Positions 1 to 13,900 of a DNA stretch of 64,000 bases are shown here, piece by piece (the first letter of the stretch is position 1; each line of letters starts with the position of its first letter). Source of the DNA: Tubulanus polymorphus (taxonomy: Eukaryota; Nemertea; Palaeonemertea; Tubulaniformes; Tubulanidae). Under the pieces are notes generated by a model that saw only the letters and a list, made by a program, of their open reading frames with translations, made no database searches and had not been told where the DNA came from. A program made the translations under genes and the position numbers. The DNA is taken from the NCBI RefSeq assembly GCF_964204645.1, contig NC_134026.1:10692450-10756449 (forward strand). The letters are read 5' to 3'.

Positions 1-800
1 TTATAAGTATCAGGAGTTAACTCAGCCACCACGGGGCTAGTATAATCAAACACGACTTCATAAGACTGAGAACCATTTGTCATTGCTGTGAAAACAGTTT
101 CTTGTGAAGGATCATCAGGTCTAGGAGGAGGAGGTTTATCATAATCTCGTCTACTTAATCCGTCGCAATTGCCATTTTTCTTACCCGGTCGGTGTTCAAC
201 AGAAAAATTATATGCTTGAAGAGCCAATTCCCAACGTCTTATACGTTTATTTAGTCGGTTTTCATGAATATACGTTAAACTTTTGCTATCAGTATACACA
301 GTGAATTCATTTCCAATCAGGTAGGGATGAAAATTCTGAATTCCTTCAATCAAAGCTAATCCTTCCTTATCACTAATATGCCATTTCTTTTCGTTTACAC
401 GTAACGCGCGACCACCATATCCGATATCATGTTCTAAATTATTCTTTTTCTGAGACAAAACGTAACCAATAGCATAGTCCGAAGAGTCAACCGAGAGATA
501 GAAACGAGAATTGAAATCAGGGAATATCAAAATTGGATCACTAGTTAATTTCTGTTTAAGCGTATCAAAAGCTTTCTGACAATCAGGGGTCCATTTGAAC
601 TTCACATCTTTACAGTTCAAAGCATTCAAGGGAGAAACTATTGATGCATAATTTTGAATGAATTTCCTGTAAAAATTTGTCAACCCTAGAAAACTTCGTA
701 ATTGTTTGACATTGGACGGAACTGGAAAGCTGTCAACCTTTTCGATGCTCTTTTTACAAGTACGAAGACCCTCGGCTGATAACGTATAACCTAGATATCT
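1..800 (-). pseudogene. Gypsy element: RT thumb and RNase H, runs off window
   Basis: An open - strand frame without an ATG continues the reverse transcriptase after a frameshift near 800 (a stop falls right after the CEFAVPDI segment). It shows YLGYTLSAEGL, then RNase H motifs LSVDSSDYAIGYVLSQ, TDSKSLTYIHENRLNKR and a final GNCDGLSR, typical of Ty3/Gypsy pol. The integrase would lie beyond the left edge. Confidence 0.85.
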
Positions 801-1783
801 GGGACAGCAAATTCACACTTAGTCGGTTTCGCAGTTAGACCGGCTTGTTTAAGCTTCTCAAAAACATTCGATAAATGAATTAAGTGACTGTCAAAATCTT
901 GAGAGAATATGATGAGATCATCAATGAAACACAATACATATTGCCAATTCAAATGACCTAAACATTTTGACATAAGCATCTGAAAAGCCATAGGACCATT
1001 CTTAATTCCCATCGGCATTCTTTTGAAGCATATTTTGCCTTGTGTCGTTTGAAAAGCTGTTTTATGACGCGATTCTTCATGTAACGGTATCTGGTGAAAT
1101 CCTGAATTAAGATCTAATTTACTAAATATCATGGGTTTAGCATCGGCTATAGTGTCAAATACATCATCAAAATGAGGTAGTGGAAATGATTGTGTTACGG
1201 TCGTCGAATACAGTTGTCTAAAATCAATAGTAAACCTATACGTATTGTCTGGTTTTCTGACCAAAACCACAGGATTATTGAAAACAGAATCAGTTGGTTC
1301 AATGAGATCGGCATCTAACAGTTCGTTAACCAAGTCGTTTTCTACCTGTCTCAAGTGTGGACTTTTGCGATAAGGTCTTTGAATTATAGGGTCATCAGTT
1401 GTTTCTATCTTATGGGTAACTAATGAAGTTTTGCCGATTTCCTGTAAGTTACTAGCAAATATTGACCTATTACATCCAATTAAATACATTAATCTCTCTT
1501 TTTGTTCCAGAGTCAATCCTGAGTTTTCTGGAATTTTTATGCCTAAATTTTCCGCTTTTTTAATTTTTTTATTATAATTTCGTGGTGTATCAGTATCAAC
1601 GGAGAAAATGTTTGCACTAGTATTGTCATCTGCGAAATCGAAACAATCATCGTCAGTTACATTGTATGCAAATCCAAGCACATAATCTTTTGAAATTTGA
1701 ATTGGTTCATTAGTAGGATTCACAATAGTAGCGAAAATTTTACCGTCCGTGATTTTGCATAATGTTTTACTCCACCTAAACAT
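791..1783 (-). pseudogene. Gypsy element: reverse transcriptase
   Basis: A 330-residue frame with the canonical Ty3/Gypsy RT blocks: VVLVRKPDNTYRFTIDFRQL, SKLDLNSGFHQIPL, FKRMPMGIKNGPMAFQ and the catalytic FIDDLIIFS. Upstream is the usual protease-RT connector ending VLGFAYN. The frame is shifted relative to the protease (near 1770) and to RNase H (near 800), so the copy is dead unless these are assembly errors. Confidence 0.92.
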
Positions 1784-2485
1784 TTATTCAATAACTTGTG
1801 GTTGTATGGTTCAAAAACAACCAATGAACCTTCCGCCAACGTATCGACACTTATTTGAATTATTTGTTTAGTATTTGGTGAAATAACTATCCTGTTAATC
1901 GTTTTAGCTTTATTTCTGTACAGCTCTTGTTTATTCCTAAGAATCTTTAATGGAATCGAAACATCTTTAAATTCAATTGTGCCTGATGCAAGGTCAATGT
2001 TTACATTGTTTTCCTTCAAAAAATCCAGTCCTAGAATGACATCTGTATGTAGCCTATCGAATACATAAAACTTATGTGTTAATACATGAGATTGAATGAA
2101 AATGGGTACATCAATTCTACCAATTACTGAATGTGCTTCCCCACAAACTCCTCTAATAATGTTTATATCCGAATGACTATATATGGGATTTTTGATACAT
2201 CTTTGATCTAGCAATACATGAAATTGATGCACCTGTATCGATTAATGCTCGTTGGGAGTGTTTATTAATATCAACGTTTATAACATTCCGATTCAACCCT
2301 GAAACTAAGCTTATATCAACGGCATTGATATCAGGTACCCATAATCGAGATGCTTTTTTGCAACAAACATCCTTACTACAATGTATGCGCTTCATATTTT
2401 GAAGTGTATACCACGTAAGTGTACAGAACGAAATGAAATTGATAATGAATAATGTATAGCTAGAAAAATACTTTGAATTGAACAA
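1720..2485 (-). pseudogene. Gypsy element: retropepsin-like protease, two frames
   Basis: Two overlapping - strand frames (2485-2177 and 2232-1720) carry parts of an aspartic protease: the active-site motif ALIDTGASIS in the first and the flap and ILGLDFL motif in the second. The frame breaks near 2215. No gag or zinc-knuckle domain precedes it; the first 60 residues of the upstream frame are a hydrophobic run with no Gag similarity that I can see. Confidence 0.8.
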
Positions 2486-2806
2486 TCAAAACTTGAGATA
2501 TATATCAAACTAATATATCAAACGGTAATGCTTCCTAACTCAAATAACTATAATTTCCTATACTCAAAATCTGACCACTAATTTGAGACAAAGATTCAAT
2601 CACATTACCTATGGCTGACAACAAGTTACCATAATGTGTTGTATCCACCAAAACAGCAGCGATTTCGGCGATCAGCACGGTCTTGTCACAAGTGTAGTTG
2701 AATGCGATCTTCTATTTTGTGGTATGTTCCAGTCAAATCCGTATATCAGCAGCTTCATCTGTACTTGTGTAAGTCACGAGGACTTAAATTTTGGTTCTCC
2801 ACCATC

Positions 2807-3180
2807 TGTAACCGGCTGGTTGTTGTATCGGCAGGCTAGCTGGCTGGGGAACTAGCATTTACACCAGCGGTACAGGATTCCATCCATCAGGAACAACAAG
2901 GCAGTTAAACCTTATATGTACAATCTTTATTGCATCCCGGAATGAGAATGATTATCATAGCTTTACATAGTCTTTATATACAGAATCATGAGTATAATGT
3001 GAGAACTAGGTGTCAGACAAGTTGTAGACATCAGGACTCACAAACAAACACCTAGTGAAATGTTTGAGAGACATTGATTAATTATCGATGAGCACTGACT
3101 ATAGCTAATTATCGTGAAAACATGTTGAGTAATGTCACATGTTGATTACGACCTTAAAGCACATATTGACACTATAGTCA
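2807..3180 (-). repeat. Putative LTR of Gypsy element with adjacent PBS
   Basis: Read on the - strand this stretch has a TATATAAAGACTA TATA box near 2975-2990, an AATAAA near 2928, and ends ...GGTTACA at 2807. Two bases on comes TGGTGGAGAACC (2804-2793), in the position and style of a tRNA primer-binding site. The outer boundary is not defined; 3180 is an approximate limit. The protease begins only ~300 bp further, leaving no room for gag. Confidence 0.5.
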
Positions 3181-3189
3181 TAAGTTATA

Positions 3190-3192
3190 TTA

Positions 3193-3231
<39 letters not shown>
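3190..3231. repeat. (ATT)n microsatellite
   Basis: About 13 uninterrupted ATT/TTA units, just outside the putative Gypsy LTR. Confidence 0.95.
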
Positions 3232-3232
<1 letters not shown>

Positions 3233-3239
3233 AGTTAGT

Positions 3240-4460
3240 AGAGCTATGAAATATTATGAACTGTTCGATATGACATTGTAGATCTATATGATTATGAAAT
3301 ATGCAAATTATATCAGGGTGACACTCTCCTTATTGCACATCAGTCATCAGCGTCTAGAAAAAGTCCTCCTTGTAGTTACTGAGCTGCTGACCCAGTTTTT
3401 CATAGCCTCTAAAATACTACTGCACATCCTACCACTGGATCACCAGTCAGTTGCCAGGCAAAAACCTTAAAGTTTCCCGCGTCTCTGTTTATAACGCATG
3501 TGCATTAGTATCCTAAGTGTTGGGGAAATCCTCCAGAAATTGGTCGTATGTGCATGCGTCGCTACAGGTGTATTTTTTCCTAAATTGGGTCATGTCAGCA
3601 CGCGCCGCTGGTCTTGCTGTAAGCTGAAAATCTAAGATATATATCGGTATATCAAAAAGTGTGAATATATTTTTCTGTTAAGCATTCGTGATTCGAACCT
3701 AATAGCACATACAAGTAAATCCTGGGGCTATCAAAGTTCATTATTTCATATTCGGGATGCTGTGACTTTTTTTACTCGGCAAGCAATAACCCAGCAACAC
3801 TTAGGTCATCAAAGTTCATGTCGTAACGCTTGAAATACGATCAGTAATTTTCAGGTTTCGAACCTGATAACGCCGCTTATAAGATGAAACAGCGTAAATA
3901 AGATCAATATTTTTATGGGATTCAAACCTAATGGAAACTACAGTGATTGTAGTCATTAAAGTTCACATGTAGTGCCGCATGCGTATTGTGCCGATTTCTC
4001 GACTTAAAGCAATTCCCAGCACTGACTAATGCGCATGCGTTAGCTAGAAATGGAGACTTGGGAAACGGTTTTTGAAGTCGCCAGATCAAGAGCGATCAGA
4101 AACTTCTTAGAACAGAGGTTTTAGTAGAAGTATGAATGAAAGAAAATGACAGAAATGTACAGTCTGTATTTACACATTATTATTCTAGACAACACCAATT
4201 TCAGGTAATGAACCAGTCATTATTATGCAATGTTCAGTCATCTAAGGATTTTCGTTGTTATGGAGAATTCATCAGTAGACGAGCTAAAGGACATAGTGTA
4301 GGGCTTAAGTTCTATCCATAGATCCGTAGGTCCATAAAATGTTGCTCGAAACTTTCTTTTCTACATGTATAATTTTGCTATTTTATTTTACTTTTTCACC
4401 TGTAAAGGTAGACTATTTCTTTTGAAATTCCATGAACGACTGACAAAATTATACACCATT
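3240..4460. other. Non-coding stretch upstream of HIRA exon e1
   Basis: I see no exon or recognisable element here. In particular the missing HIRA N-terminal exons, including the one encoding the residues just before VNCVRW, were looked for and not found. Confidence 0.5.
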
Positions 4461-4464
4461 CTTA

Positions 4465-4600
4465 GGATCTCTGCATATTTTGTCGCCACATTCAATTGCT
4501 AAGTTGTACAAAGCTTAGTAGCAAGTTTCGAGGTCATTGGTTTCTGTATGCGTTCACCAGGCCCAGGGGGCATTGGATTTATAAAATTTTCAGATTGTCA
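4465..4600 (+). repeat. Diverged single unit of the HINE-like 150-bp repeat
   Basis: It matches the internal tandem unit of the element at 5654-6625 in order (catattttgt, caattgc, ggtcattggtttctgtatg, caccaggc, gggggcattg). Confidence 0.6.
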
Positions 4601-4832
4601 TTTCAGACAACTCTTCAACTGGTGTCCCTGGGCCCTTAATTTCTCATCTTTTTACTGAGGCCACGGTTTTCTCAGGTTTTAGGTAGAAACATTACTATTT
4701 GAAAGAATATGAAGGAAAGAATTTTATTCCAGGAGACTAATTGAACTTAATGTTGTGTATATAGTCTTTAGTGTAACACCCAACGTTTCCGCAGGTCTTT
4801 TGCTAAAAGTATGAAATTATTTCTAATTCCAG

Positions 4833-4923
4833 CTTGTGTCAATTGTGTCAGGTGGTCAAACAATGGGAAATATTTAGCATCAGGTGGCGATGATAAAATC
4901 ATAATGATCTGGCAAACTAGTAG
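4833..4923 (+). CDS. HIRA: HIRA exon e1 (window numbering): WD40 blade
   Basis: This is the first HIRA exon visible. It encodes VNCVRWSNNGKYLASGGDD and an IMIW strand, a WD40 repeat near residue 75-105 of vertebrate HIRA. The acceptor is ttccag and the donor AG|gtaggt. It begins with two bases of a split codon, so an upstream exon must exist outside the readable part of the window. Confidence 0.9.
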
Positions 4924-7900
4924 GTAGGTAGCCAGACCAATGATTTGTGAATTAGAAAACTGTATAAACTTGTATTTTCTAGACGGTTTTCTTGGGATAT
5001 ATTGAGATTTTTATCAAAAAATGGGCATTAACGCTATGGCTGCGCGTCTTTTTCTTTATAACACTGATAGCAGGTAGGGCCACTATGTTTGGAGAAGTAG
5101 ATTGAAATATTTTAAGCCCGCCTGGGTCCGTCTGTAGATAGAAATCAGTTTAGATATTAAAATTTTTGTTTAAGTGAGAAATTTTCACCACGATATGACC
5201 TATTTACACAACGATATATCATATCCACCAAAGATACATCTGCACATCAAGGTTTGAATCATTTGGATTCAAGATAGTGGACCGGCTACCATTTCTTAGT
5301 TAATCGTTAAAACTGGCACTTTTTGAACATCTTATATATGATAATCTTATATAATCAACTTATATGATAATACCGAATTGTTGTACCGACTGCTCCATCG
5401 TTACTGGATGTATCGCCTTGAAAATTAGCCCGGTGGTAGATCTCGACGTTGTTTGGGTATGGTTTTCATTGGAAATGTATTCTGGAATTTATGTAGGCGT
5501 CATTTACCAAATTTGTATAATTTTCAGTTCTGTTCATAGAGGGCGCATGGGTCCGCTGGCACAGCCACCACCTAGAGACAGCCACTGTTGTCTGTTAATA
5601 CTCTATGAGTTACTGCTGCCTTTTTGACCTGGCTGCCGGGTCACAAAACAGTTTTAGCCCACTTGGGACTTTAGTCCCAGCGGTCTATTGCATTCACTTT
5701 TTGTCCGTTTGTCCGTCCACCCATCCGTCCATAGACGGAATCCAGTTATTTTGGGAAGTTTTTAAGACACTTCAATGTAATGTCTTGATATTTGGGTTAC
5801 ATATGTACCTACCCTAGACACATCTTCAACCCAAAAACTGGCCCTGTCAGAATCAAGATGGCCGACTGGCAGCCATTGTTGTTCGCCAAAATCAGCACTT
5901 TTTACACATTTTTCGAACTTCTTGAAGGAAATTTTTAAGAGACTTTGATCAATTACCTTGATCTTTGGTACATATTTGAATCCTCCAAGGGTCTGTCAGC
6001 ATAAGAAATATTTGGTCGATCAGACTCAAGATGGCTGTCCTATCCTCAGTCAATTATGTCGCAATTGGCGGCCATCTTGGTGTCATCAGTACTCATTCAT
6101 AGGTGGAAAAAAGTTATTCCACATCATATTGATTCCTAAGCATATTTTGTTACCACAATACATTGGAAAGTACTAGCTCATAATGTGTTCTATGATTTTG
6201 GTGAGTTTCAATGTCATTGCTTTTTGTATATGGCCACCAGGGGGTGTTGAATAATAACTTAGTATTTCTATATTGTATTCGTACTTAGACATATTTTTTT
6301 ACCACGATCAATTGCAAAGTTGTAGCTCATGACGTGTTCTATGATTGTGGTGAGTTTCAAGGTCATTGGGTTTTGCATATGGTCACCAGGGGGCGTTGAA
6401 TAGTAGAATAACTTAGTATTTCCATATTAAATTGGTAAGGAGGCATATTTTGTTATCACAGTCGATTGCAAAATAGTAGCTGCTGACATGTTCTATGATT
6501 GTGGTGAGTTTCAAGGCCATTGGTTTTTGTATATGGTCACCAGGGTGCATTGAATATTAAAATTGATCGATTGTTGAGTATTTGAAACCACTTCCCAAGT
6601 GGGCATGGCATCTCCGGACTCCTAGTTCAAATGTAACAGACGTGGTAAATAAAAAAGCAATTAACCCACTGAACTATTGCCTACGAGACACTGCTGCCGG
6701 TTCATAGAAATACGCTCACTTACTTAAGTCTAAAGCGTTAGCGTGTGTGACTAAACATTTTTGTTTTTTATCTGTTACCTACTGCACCCATGTAAAATTC
6801 ATACATTTTGAAATACCCGTACTTTATATCTGTTTCTATCTATAATTCTGTTACCTTGGGCCTCTACAGGAAGAAGACATTTTCGATATGTAAGGCACCC
6901 CAGGGGGTTGATCTGCTACATGCGACCCCTTAAAAATCTCAAGTGCCCTTTTCAAAAAAGAATCTCATAAAAATACTGTCCGGTCCGCTACAGCGCCAGC
7001 AAAATCTGACTTCCAGACCTATGTCTGAGGTGAATGCCCTGTAATGAATTAGAAAAAAGGGCACATATTGAATCAATTGCGAAAAAGGGCACGTTTGTTA
7101 AAAGGGGCACATTGAATTGTGAAAAAGGGCACGTTAATTTGCCAAAAATTCAGAAAAGGGGTCCAAAAATAGTTTGAAAAATCCTGTTAAGGGCAGAATT
7201 AATCTCCAAAAAGAGGGCGCATTCAATCATATTACTGAAGTGCTCTAAAGGGCAAAGCTCAATGACCATCACATATTCTAAAAAGGGCATGTTCAAATTG
7301 CAAAAAATCCTATGAGGCACATTATTGCCAAAAAGGGCACGTTGAATTACCAAACTTACGGAAAAGCGTTCCAGAAATACTTGGCTCAAAAACATTACTC
7401 GATAACTATCACTTTCTGAAAATGTTCAAATTCGGACACATTCACATTGCAACAGGCCTAAATACTAAAAGTGGTATGTTATTGCCTAAAATTCAGACAA
7501 GGGTATTTTTTGCTATTTTTTGCTATTTTAAATGCCTCTGATAGGGCTTCGAAAAATTCCTTGGGGGACCTATAAACCCCCTTGGTGGCTTTGCACCTTC
7601 GGTGCTCACCTCGTCGTTATACGAATCCGGACAGTTGCTCTGTTGAATGAGTGCTACTCCTTAAATTTGGGCCTGGATCCGCCCCTAGACCCAGTATCCA
7701 CAGGCACAGGTCAAGTCAATCCCGAGATCCCATATGGTCTCTAGGGGCACAAGTGATCACACCACTTAATAGGCCACTTTAAAATACTTTGACTCAATTC
7801 ACGTGCAATGAATTGAAAAGTCTACATTTAAAGATCATCGGTTGTTTCCACGGGTCGGGCTTTCCACCAGTAAGCAGTTAATTCAAAGGCGATTTCCTCG

Positions 7901-10900
7901 ATGACATCAGATAAATTGATAACATGACAACTAGTTCAAATTCCATATGCTGGTACGTGATAGTACGTTGTCATATCCAAGTATGTCGTTGAAAAAATCA
8001 TAGCCTGCTTCATCGCAAATTTCATATATTTCGTACGTTGTCATATTAAACTATATCGTTGATGTAGCGCACTGATTTTTTTTCATCATATACCATGTGA
8101 TAAAACCCGATGACCCTTAAGTGCGCAAAGCCATAGGTACTTTCCTATATATTGTACACATATACTATTGAAATAGAGGATATATCGGTTCAGCTGCATA
8201 TCATGGTCTGATATAAAATTTACCCGTTACTTGTACTTGTTATTTTGCGATTAGAATTTGTTTGTTCTTCATTCTCTCCATCTGTTCCAGTTCCATAGTT
8301 GTAAGTTAAAAATTGGGAATCAAATCTTCCCTCAGAAGCATGGATCATGTGTGTTGACACTGAATATGAATTTTGCATTATGATTATTTGTAGGTACACA
8401 GGTTCATCGACAGTTTTTGGTTCTAGTGGAAAACTGGTGAATGTTGAAACGTGGAGATGCAATAACACACTTCGTGGTCATACCGGAGGTAAGCCTACAT
8501 TTTTTCTTGTTCATGTACAGTAGAACCCTTTGAAGTTGCGTTGAGCTTACCGGCCAAGTCATATTTAGAAATAATTTTCTGAACTATTGGGTTTGCCCCT
8601 TTTCACTTTCAACTTTTCGCTCAAGCAGTGAAAAATCCAGCTATGACAAACAAATGGTGCTGTCATCTACTAACAAACTTAAAACAAACTAATTTGCTCT
8701 GAACAGCTAGCTCATGGCTTTGATGGATGGAAATGACAGTAGAAATATCCCTGGATCATTTGACCATAAAATGGTGACTAGAATTTTTGGTAGGGTAAAC
8801 AAGCTTCGACGGGTGTTTGTATGGAAATGGCTAAAAATTGCTCACTGAAAAGGCATGGGTATAGCTCAGCTTACAAACCCTAGCCTTTATTCGGCTTTTT
8901 TCATATTTCAGATATCTTAGATCTGGCCTGGTCGCCTAATGACGTATGGTTAGCGTCCTGTAGCGTCGATAATACTGTGATAATCTGGAATGCGTTGAAG
9001 TTCCCCGAACAGATCCGCAGTCTACGTGGTCACACCGGGCTCGTAAAAGGTGTTACCTGGGATCCTGTTGGCACGTATCTCGCCACACAATCTGACGATA
9101 AAAGCTTGAGAATATGGAGAACGATGGACTGGCAGCAAGAGACTAAAGTTACTAAACCATTCGATGAGGTTTGTATAAGGAACAGAATTCTTCACATATT
9201 GAAGTTTATCATTTCTAATCTAGCTGGCTATTGTATTCACTTTTCATCTGTCCATCTGGTTAGGGTTTGTAGTTGATTTACACGCCCTCAATGGAACAGC
9301 TTGATTTTTATATTCTTACTGAAGTACATGTACATGAATTAAGTATCATATCTATTATACCAACCTTTTTGAACACGCTTGGTCTAAAAATTGACCTACA
9401 CATGCACTTGTTGGCAAATATTGAATCGTTCACTGTCTTGATTGTAAATTTGATCGATAATAAACATTAATCACATAATACGTACCAGATGGATACGGGT
9501 GCCCGTCTATCAGTATTGAGCTCAGGGCTTATGGTTTTCTAGAATTAACACAGTTATATGAGCATCCTCTCCTGTTTCATTTGAGAAATGTTCACCAGCG
9601 CTTTGGGAGTATTCTTGATACTTTACTAAGTATGTGTGCTGTGTTTTAACATGTTCAGATTGCCAATTTTCAGAATCTTTAAATCCAAAGAGTTTGACAT
9701 AAATATATTTTGGTGTTCATGCACGTATCAGATAGAGGTGGCTATGAGAATATCAATCATTTCTTTGGAAACATCAAAAGAGGGTTCTGGTTGGACTCTT
9801 TTTGGTGTCAGCTAAGAATGTTTATCATGGAAACTTCATTTCTGGTTATATCACATATACCTTTTGCATACATTGTGTATTGTAGTGTGGTGGAACGACT
9901 CATGTATTGCGTTTGAATTGGTCACCGGACGGTCATTATTTGGTGTCCGCACATGCGATGAATAATTCTGGGCCTACCGCTCAAATCATTGAACGAGATG
10001 GCTGGAAGACTAATATGGACTTTGTTGGACACCGGAAAGCTATCACAGCTGTGGTATGTTAGATATTGATTATTACCATTAATTATGCTTGAAATTATTC
10101 TTCTAAATATCAATTTCCTTGGTGCAAGACTATCTGTGAGCACCAATACACCAATTATCTCCTTAAAATCCAATCTCCCTAAAATCCATTGATTCTCCAC
10201 TTCATACATATTTCTTTTCTTAGGTTCATTTAGCCTGATTCCATGCAGTTCTTTTTACGATTTTTAACTAAACTGTATTATTATACTTCTATCTTGTGGT
10301 AGTTGTATAAACTTAATTTAGATGTATTAGATGATTAAACTTTATTGAGATGTATTATTATATGGACCTTCGTGGTATGAAACAGATAGTTAAACGAATA
10401 AAGCATGAATATGCAGCTTAGTAAGAGATGTCTCGGTTGACATACTTATATCAATATAATATCAGATAATTGGAAACGCATTTAGTATGATAACTTCATA
10501 ATTGCCTTTAAGATTCGTACGAACAAGGTCCGACTAGAATTTGTTATGAACATGTAAGAATAGCTCATCAGCTCATCAGCTGTAGGAAGGGAAGGAATAC
10601 CTGGTTGGTACCCTACATACAGAATGATCAATACAGGTTTTCAATTCTTAAGGTGAACGAGGATTCATAATGGATGAAAACGCAGTTTGAGACCCCCAGA
10701 ATTTTAATTTTCCAAAATATGATTCAATGGGCTTATAATATAGGACTTTGCAAAAGTTGATTCAATCCTGAGTAAAAACTTGGAAACAGAACATCTTACC
10801 AGTCATGGGCCTAATGAATTCAAACCAATATTTATTCTTCATTCCAATGTGTCAGAAAGCCATAATTTTCAAATTTTTTGTTGGAGGACTCCCAGGACAC

Positions 10901-13900
10901 CTGGTTGAATCTGCGCGCATTTCGTGTGTACACTTCAAAAAGTTCCCCTTTCGTGAAAATCAACCTCCCCGAAAGAAAAAAAATGGGTCGGCTACAGGAT
11001 GATGGAGTTAGTTTTGTATATTAATACATTCGTTTTGATTTACAGAAATTCAATCCCAATATACTATCTAAAAAGATGAAGAAGGATGCTCCTGGGGTTT
11101 GTACGATTTTAAACTTTTTTTCTAATTATATAATTTTTCTTGGTAGTTTTTGCTAATGAATTCATTTTTGTTTTAGGCTCAGCAGTATTGTTGTTGTGCT
11201 ATTGGTAGTCGAGACAGATCTCTTTCAATATGGGTGCGTACTATGTTTTGAAAAACCACTGGAATAATACGCTTGCCAGCTGAAGTCAGTCCTGAGCAAG
11301 GATAACTTTATTGAGAGTATTTTGGACCCGTGAAATCATCCAATTAAATATGAGAATAACTGTCAGCGAGCTAGAAACAATAATGATTTATTCCTTTAAG
11401 TGCTTTCCTCCTTGGTTTGGAAAATTTTTTGGAAATTCTTTTATAATCTTGCAGGTAACCGCATTGAAACGTCCTTTAGTTGTTACTCACGATCTCTTCT
11501 CAAATTCAGTTTTGGATATATCTTGGTAAGAATAATGTTGCGCGAGCAATCTTCTCTTTTTCCTTAAATAATGCGTGCCCATCATTGAATGCATATCAAT
11601 TGTTTCAGGAGTCGCACGGGAATGGAGCTGCTTGCATGTTCTTGGGATGGGACGGTTGCGTTTATTCAGTTCAGTACTGGTGAAATTGGAAACCCTCTTT
11701 CACATGAAGAAAAGGTGAGGGCATCTTAGACCACATGCCCATTAGGGCTTTCAGTTTTGATTGATATTCAATTGAAGTCCATCGTTAGAGCTATTTATTG
11801 TTATGAGGACGCAGCATTGCCTCTTGGTTTTTCTTGATTCCAACAATTCGATAAACGTTGAGTCCACTTATTGGGTAAATCAATTAACATTGAAAAGTAC
11901 ACCCAGGAAGAAAGACACTCTAAATATTTGGATGGATATATGAAAGCTGTGGGTACTGGAGTGTGTAATGGGTAGTGTAGTGTGATCTGTGTGCATTTGT
12001 GGCCAGCACACAGATCACATTGTTCAATGGGGTTTGGTCCAGGACTCGCGAGATTTTCAACAACACAGAAGTAACGTGTAATAAATGATGACTTGAATTG
12101 CATGACTACCTACCACCCCTCATTATTGTTGGAAAACTAAACGTTCCGCACTGACTAAAAATTTGTAATAACATTTTAGAAATGGCCAGAATTGTAACTT
12201 AGGTTCTATCTCATTTTTATTTTACAATTGCGATTGGTATAACTTTTTTTTAAACGGCCGTTAAGGCTTCATGTTTCGTCTGCAATTCACTGCAAATAGT
12301 TACGCAACTACACAGATTTCAGTGTTTTTGGCAGCTGTACACTCAATCGGCACCGTTCGTGACTAGCTTCACTGCGGAATTATCATTAATTAACATCGCC
12401 ATATCACATCATATATTGTTATATTGTGCCTTAAAACCCTAACAGCCGAAATAATTGAAATGCACACATGATTTCTATCATTGAAAATTGAGAGAATGGC
12501 CATGTTTGTGTTTGCTGCTTCGCGTAAATCCCGCGCGGTGGCACAACCGCGCGGAGTGGGGCCGATACGTCAAGTAAGAAAAGTCATAATAAACGAACCA
12601 GCAGCCTCAATTTTTTAAGTCTCTCGTGGAATACCTCAATTTTTCAAGTCTCCCATCAAACGCCTCAATTGCACAGCCCATAGAAAAACTTTATCATGGT
12701 TACGTAACAGATGCACCAAAATATTTTGAATATTTAAATTGATAAATGCTTGCTAAGCTTTATTGAAAAAATTGAATTATGTTTATAAATAGATATAAGA
12801 AGATGAAACTATTTTATGCATGAAGGCCCACCAACCTCAGGCAAAAAATTGATTCAAGCAAACTGCCGACGATCGCTATCTAGCCGTAGGCTATAAAATT
12901 GTCAAACCTAAACTACATGTAGTTGATTATCACCCCTAATGCTCGGAAAATGTATGTGAGCACCTCAAAATATGAGACTTTTCTGGGGAAGTACCCCCAG
13001 GCCCTACTCCCGATAAGGGTTTGTGCCTTCACCGCTCGTTTTCTGAGGATACCCCTGGGAAATTTTGGAGAACACCAGCTGGGTGAATGATCTGGTGCAT
13101 TGTCCAATTACCTCCATTCGAAAAACCTGTTACTATTCTTCATACACAAATTGAAAAGCAAGTTAATGATAATTCTGTAAATGGTAAAAACTCGTTATCA
13201 TATGATCAGCTTTTTATTCGAACAATATTTCCTGAAAATTTCAGAATCATTTCTACCAGAAAGTGTATGGCAAAAGTATTGCAGCTGGTATTAACAGCCA
13301 GATGACGAAACAAATCATTGAAACACCAGCGATGCTGAATATACAACAACAAAAACAGCAACAACAACTACAAGAAATGAACAAACAACCTACCCTCACT
13401 AACGGGAACTCAAATTTGTCACCGACAAAGTCCAGAGAATCATTATCGGTAAGATGTTTCATAGTGCATTTGTCCATATTACTGTCTATTATGTAAAATA
13501 TAAAGGTAACTCGCAGATGAGTACTGTGAAGTGTTGGTACACTGTATATGACCCATTGATTATTTAGATTTCATTAGTTTTAGTTACTAATCCATGTTTC
13601 TGTTCTGGTTTCAGGGTAGCAGTAAACAGATAGAAACTAGAACTCCTGATGGCCGCAGGCGCATCACTCCTATATTCATTGCTCCTCAACCAGATTTCGG
13701 GTACAGTTTCCATTTCTATACATTATTTCTGTCTGTTTGAACTGTGAAAAAGAATCAATTGGTTATTATCTCAGTAAATCCATATTGATAATATTGTATT
13801 CATTTGATTACGTGTATTGCTTTCTAACTTCTGGAAGGGTCTCTAAACAGTAGTTACTGTTGTTTCAGTGATGCTCCGTTACCGTTCTCTGCAAATTCGG

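Noticed and set aside
2490-4832. Missing N-terminal HIRA exons
   Set aside because: No frame resembling the HIRA start or the segment before VNCVRW was found; they are probably left of the window.
6950-7520. CRISPR-like array
   Set aside because: The repeats are short, imperfect and irregularly spaced, in a eukaryotic intron.
8977-9276. A stand-alone 99-codon WD40 ORF
   Set aside because: It is HIRA exon e3 read through its donor; the residues after FDE are intronic.
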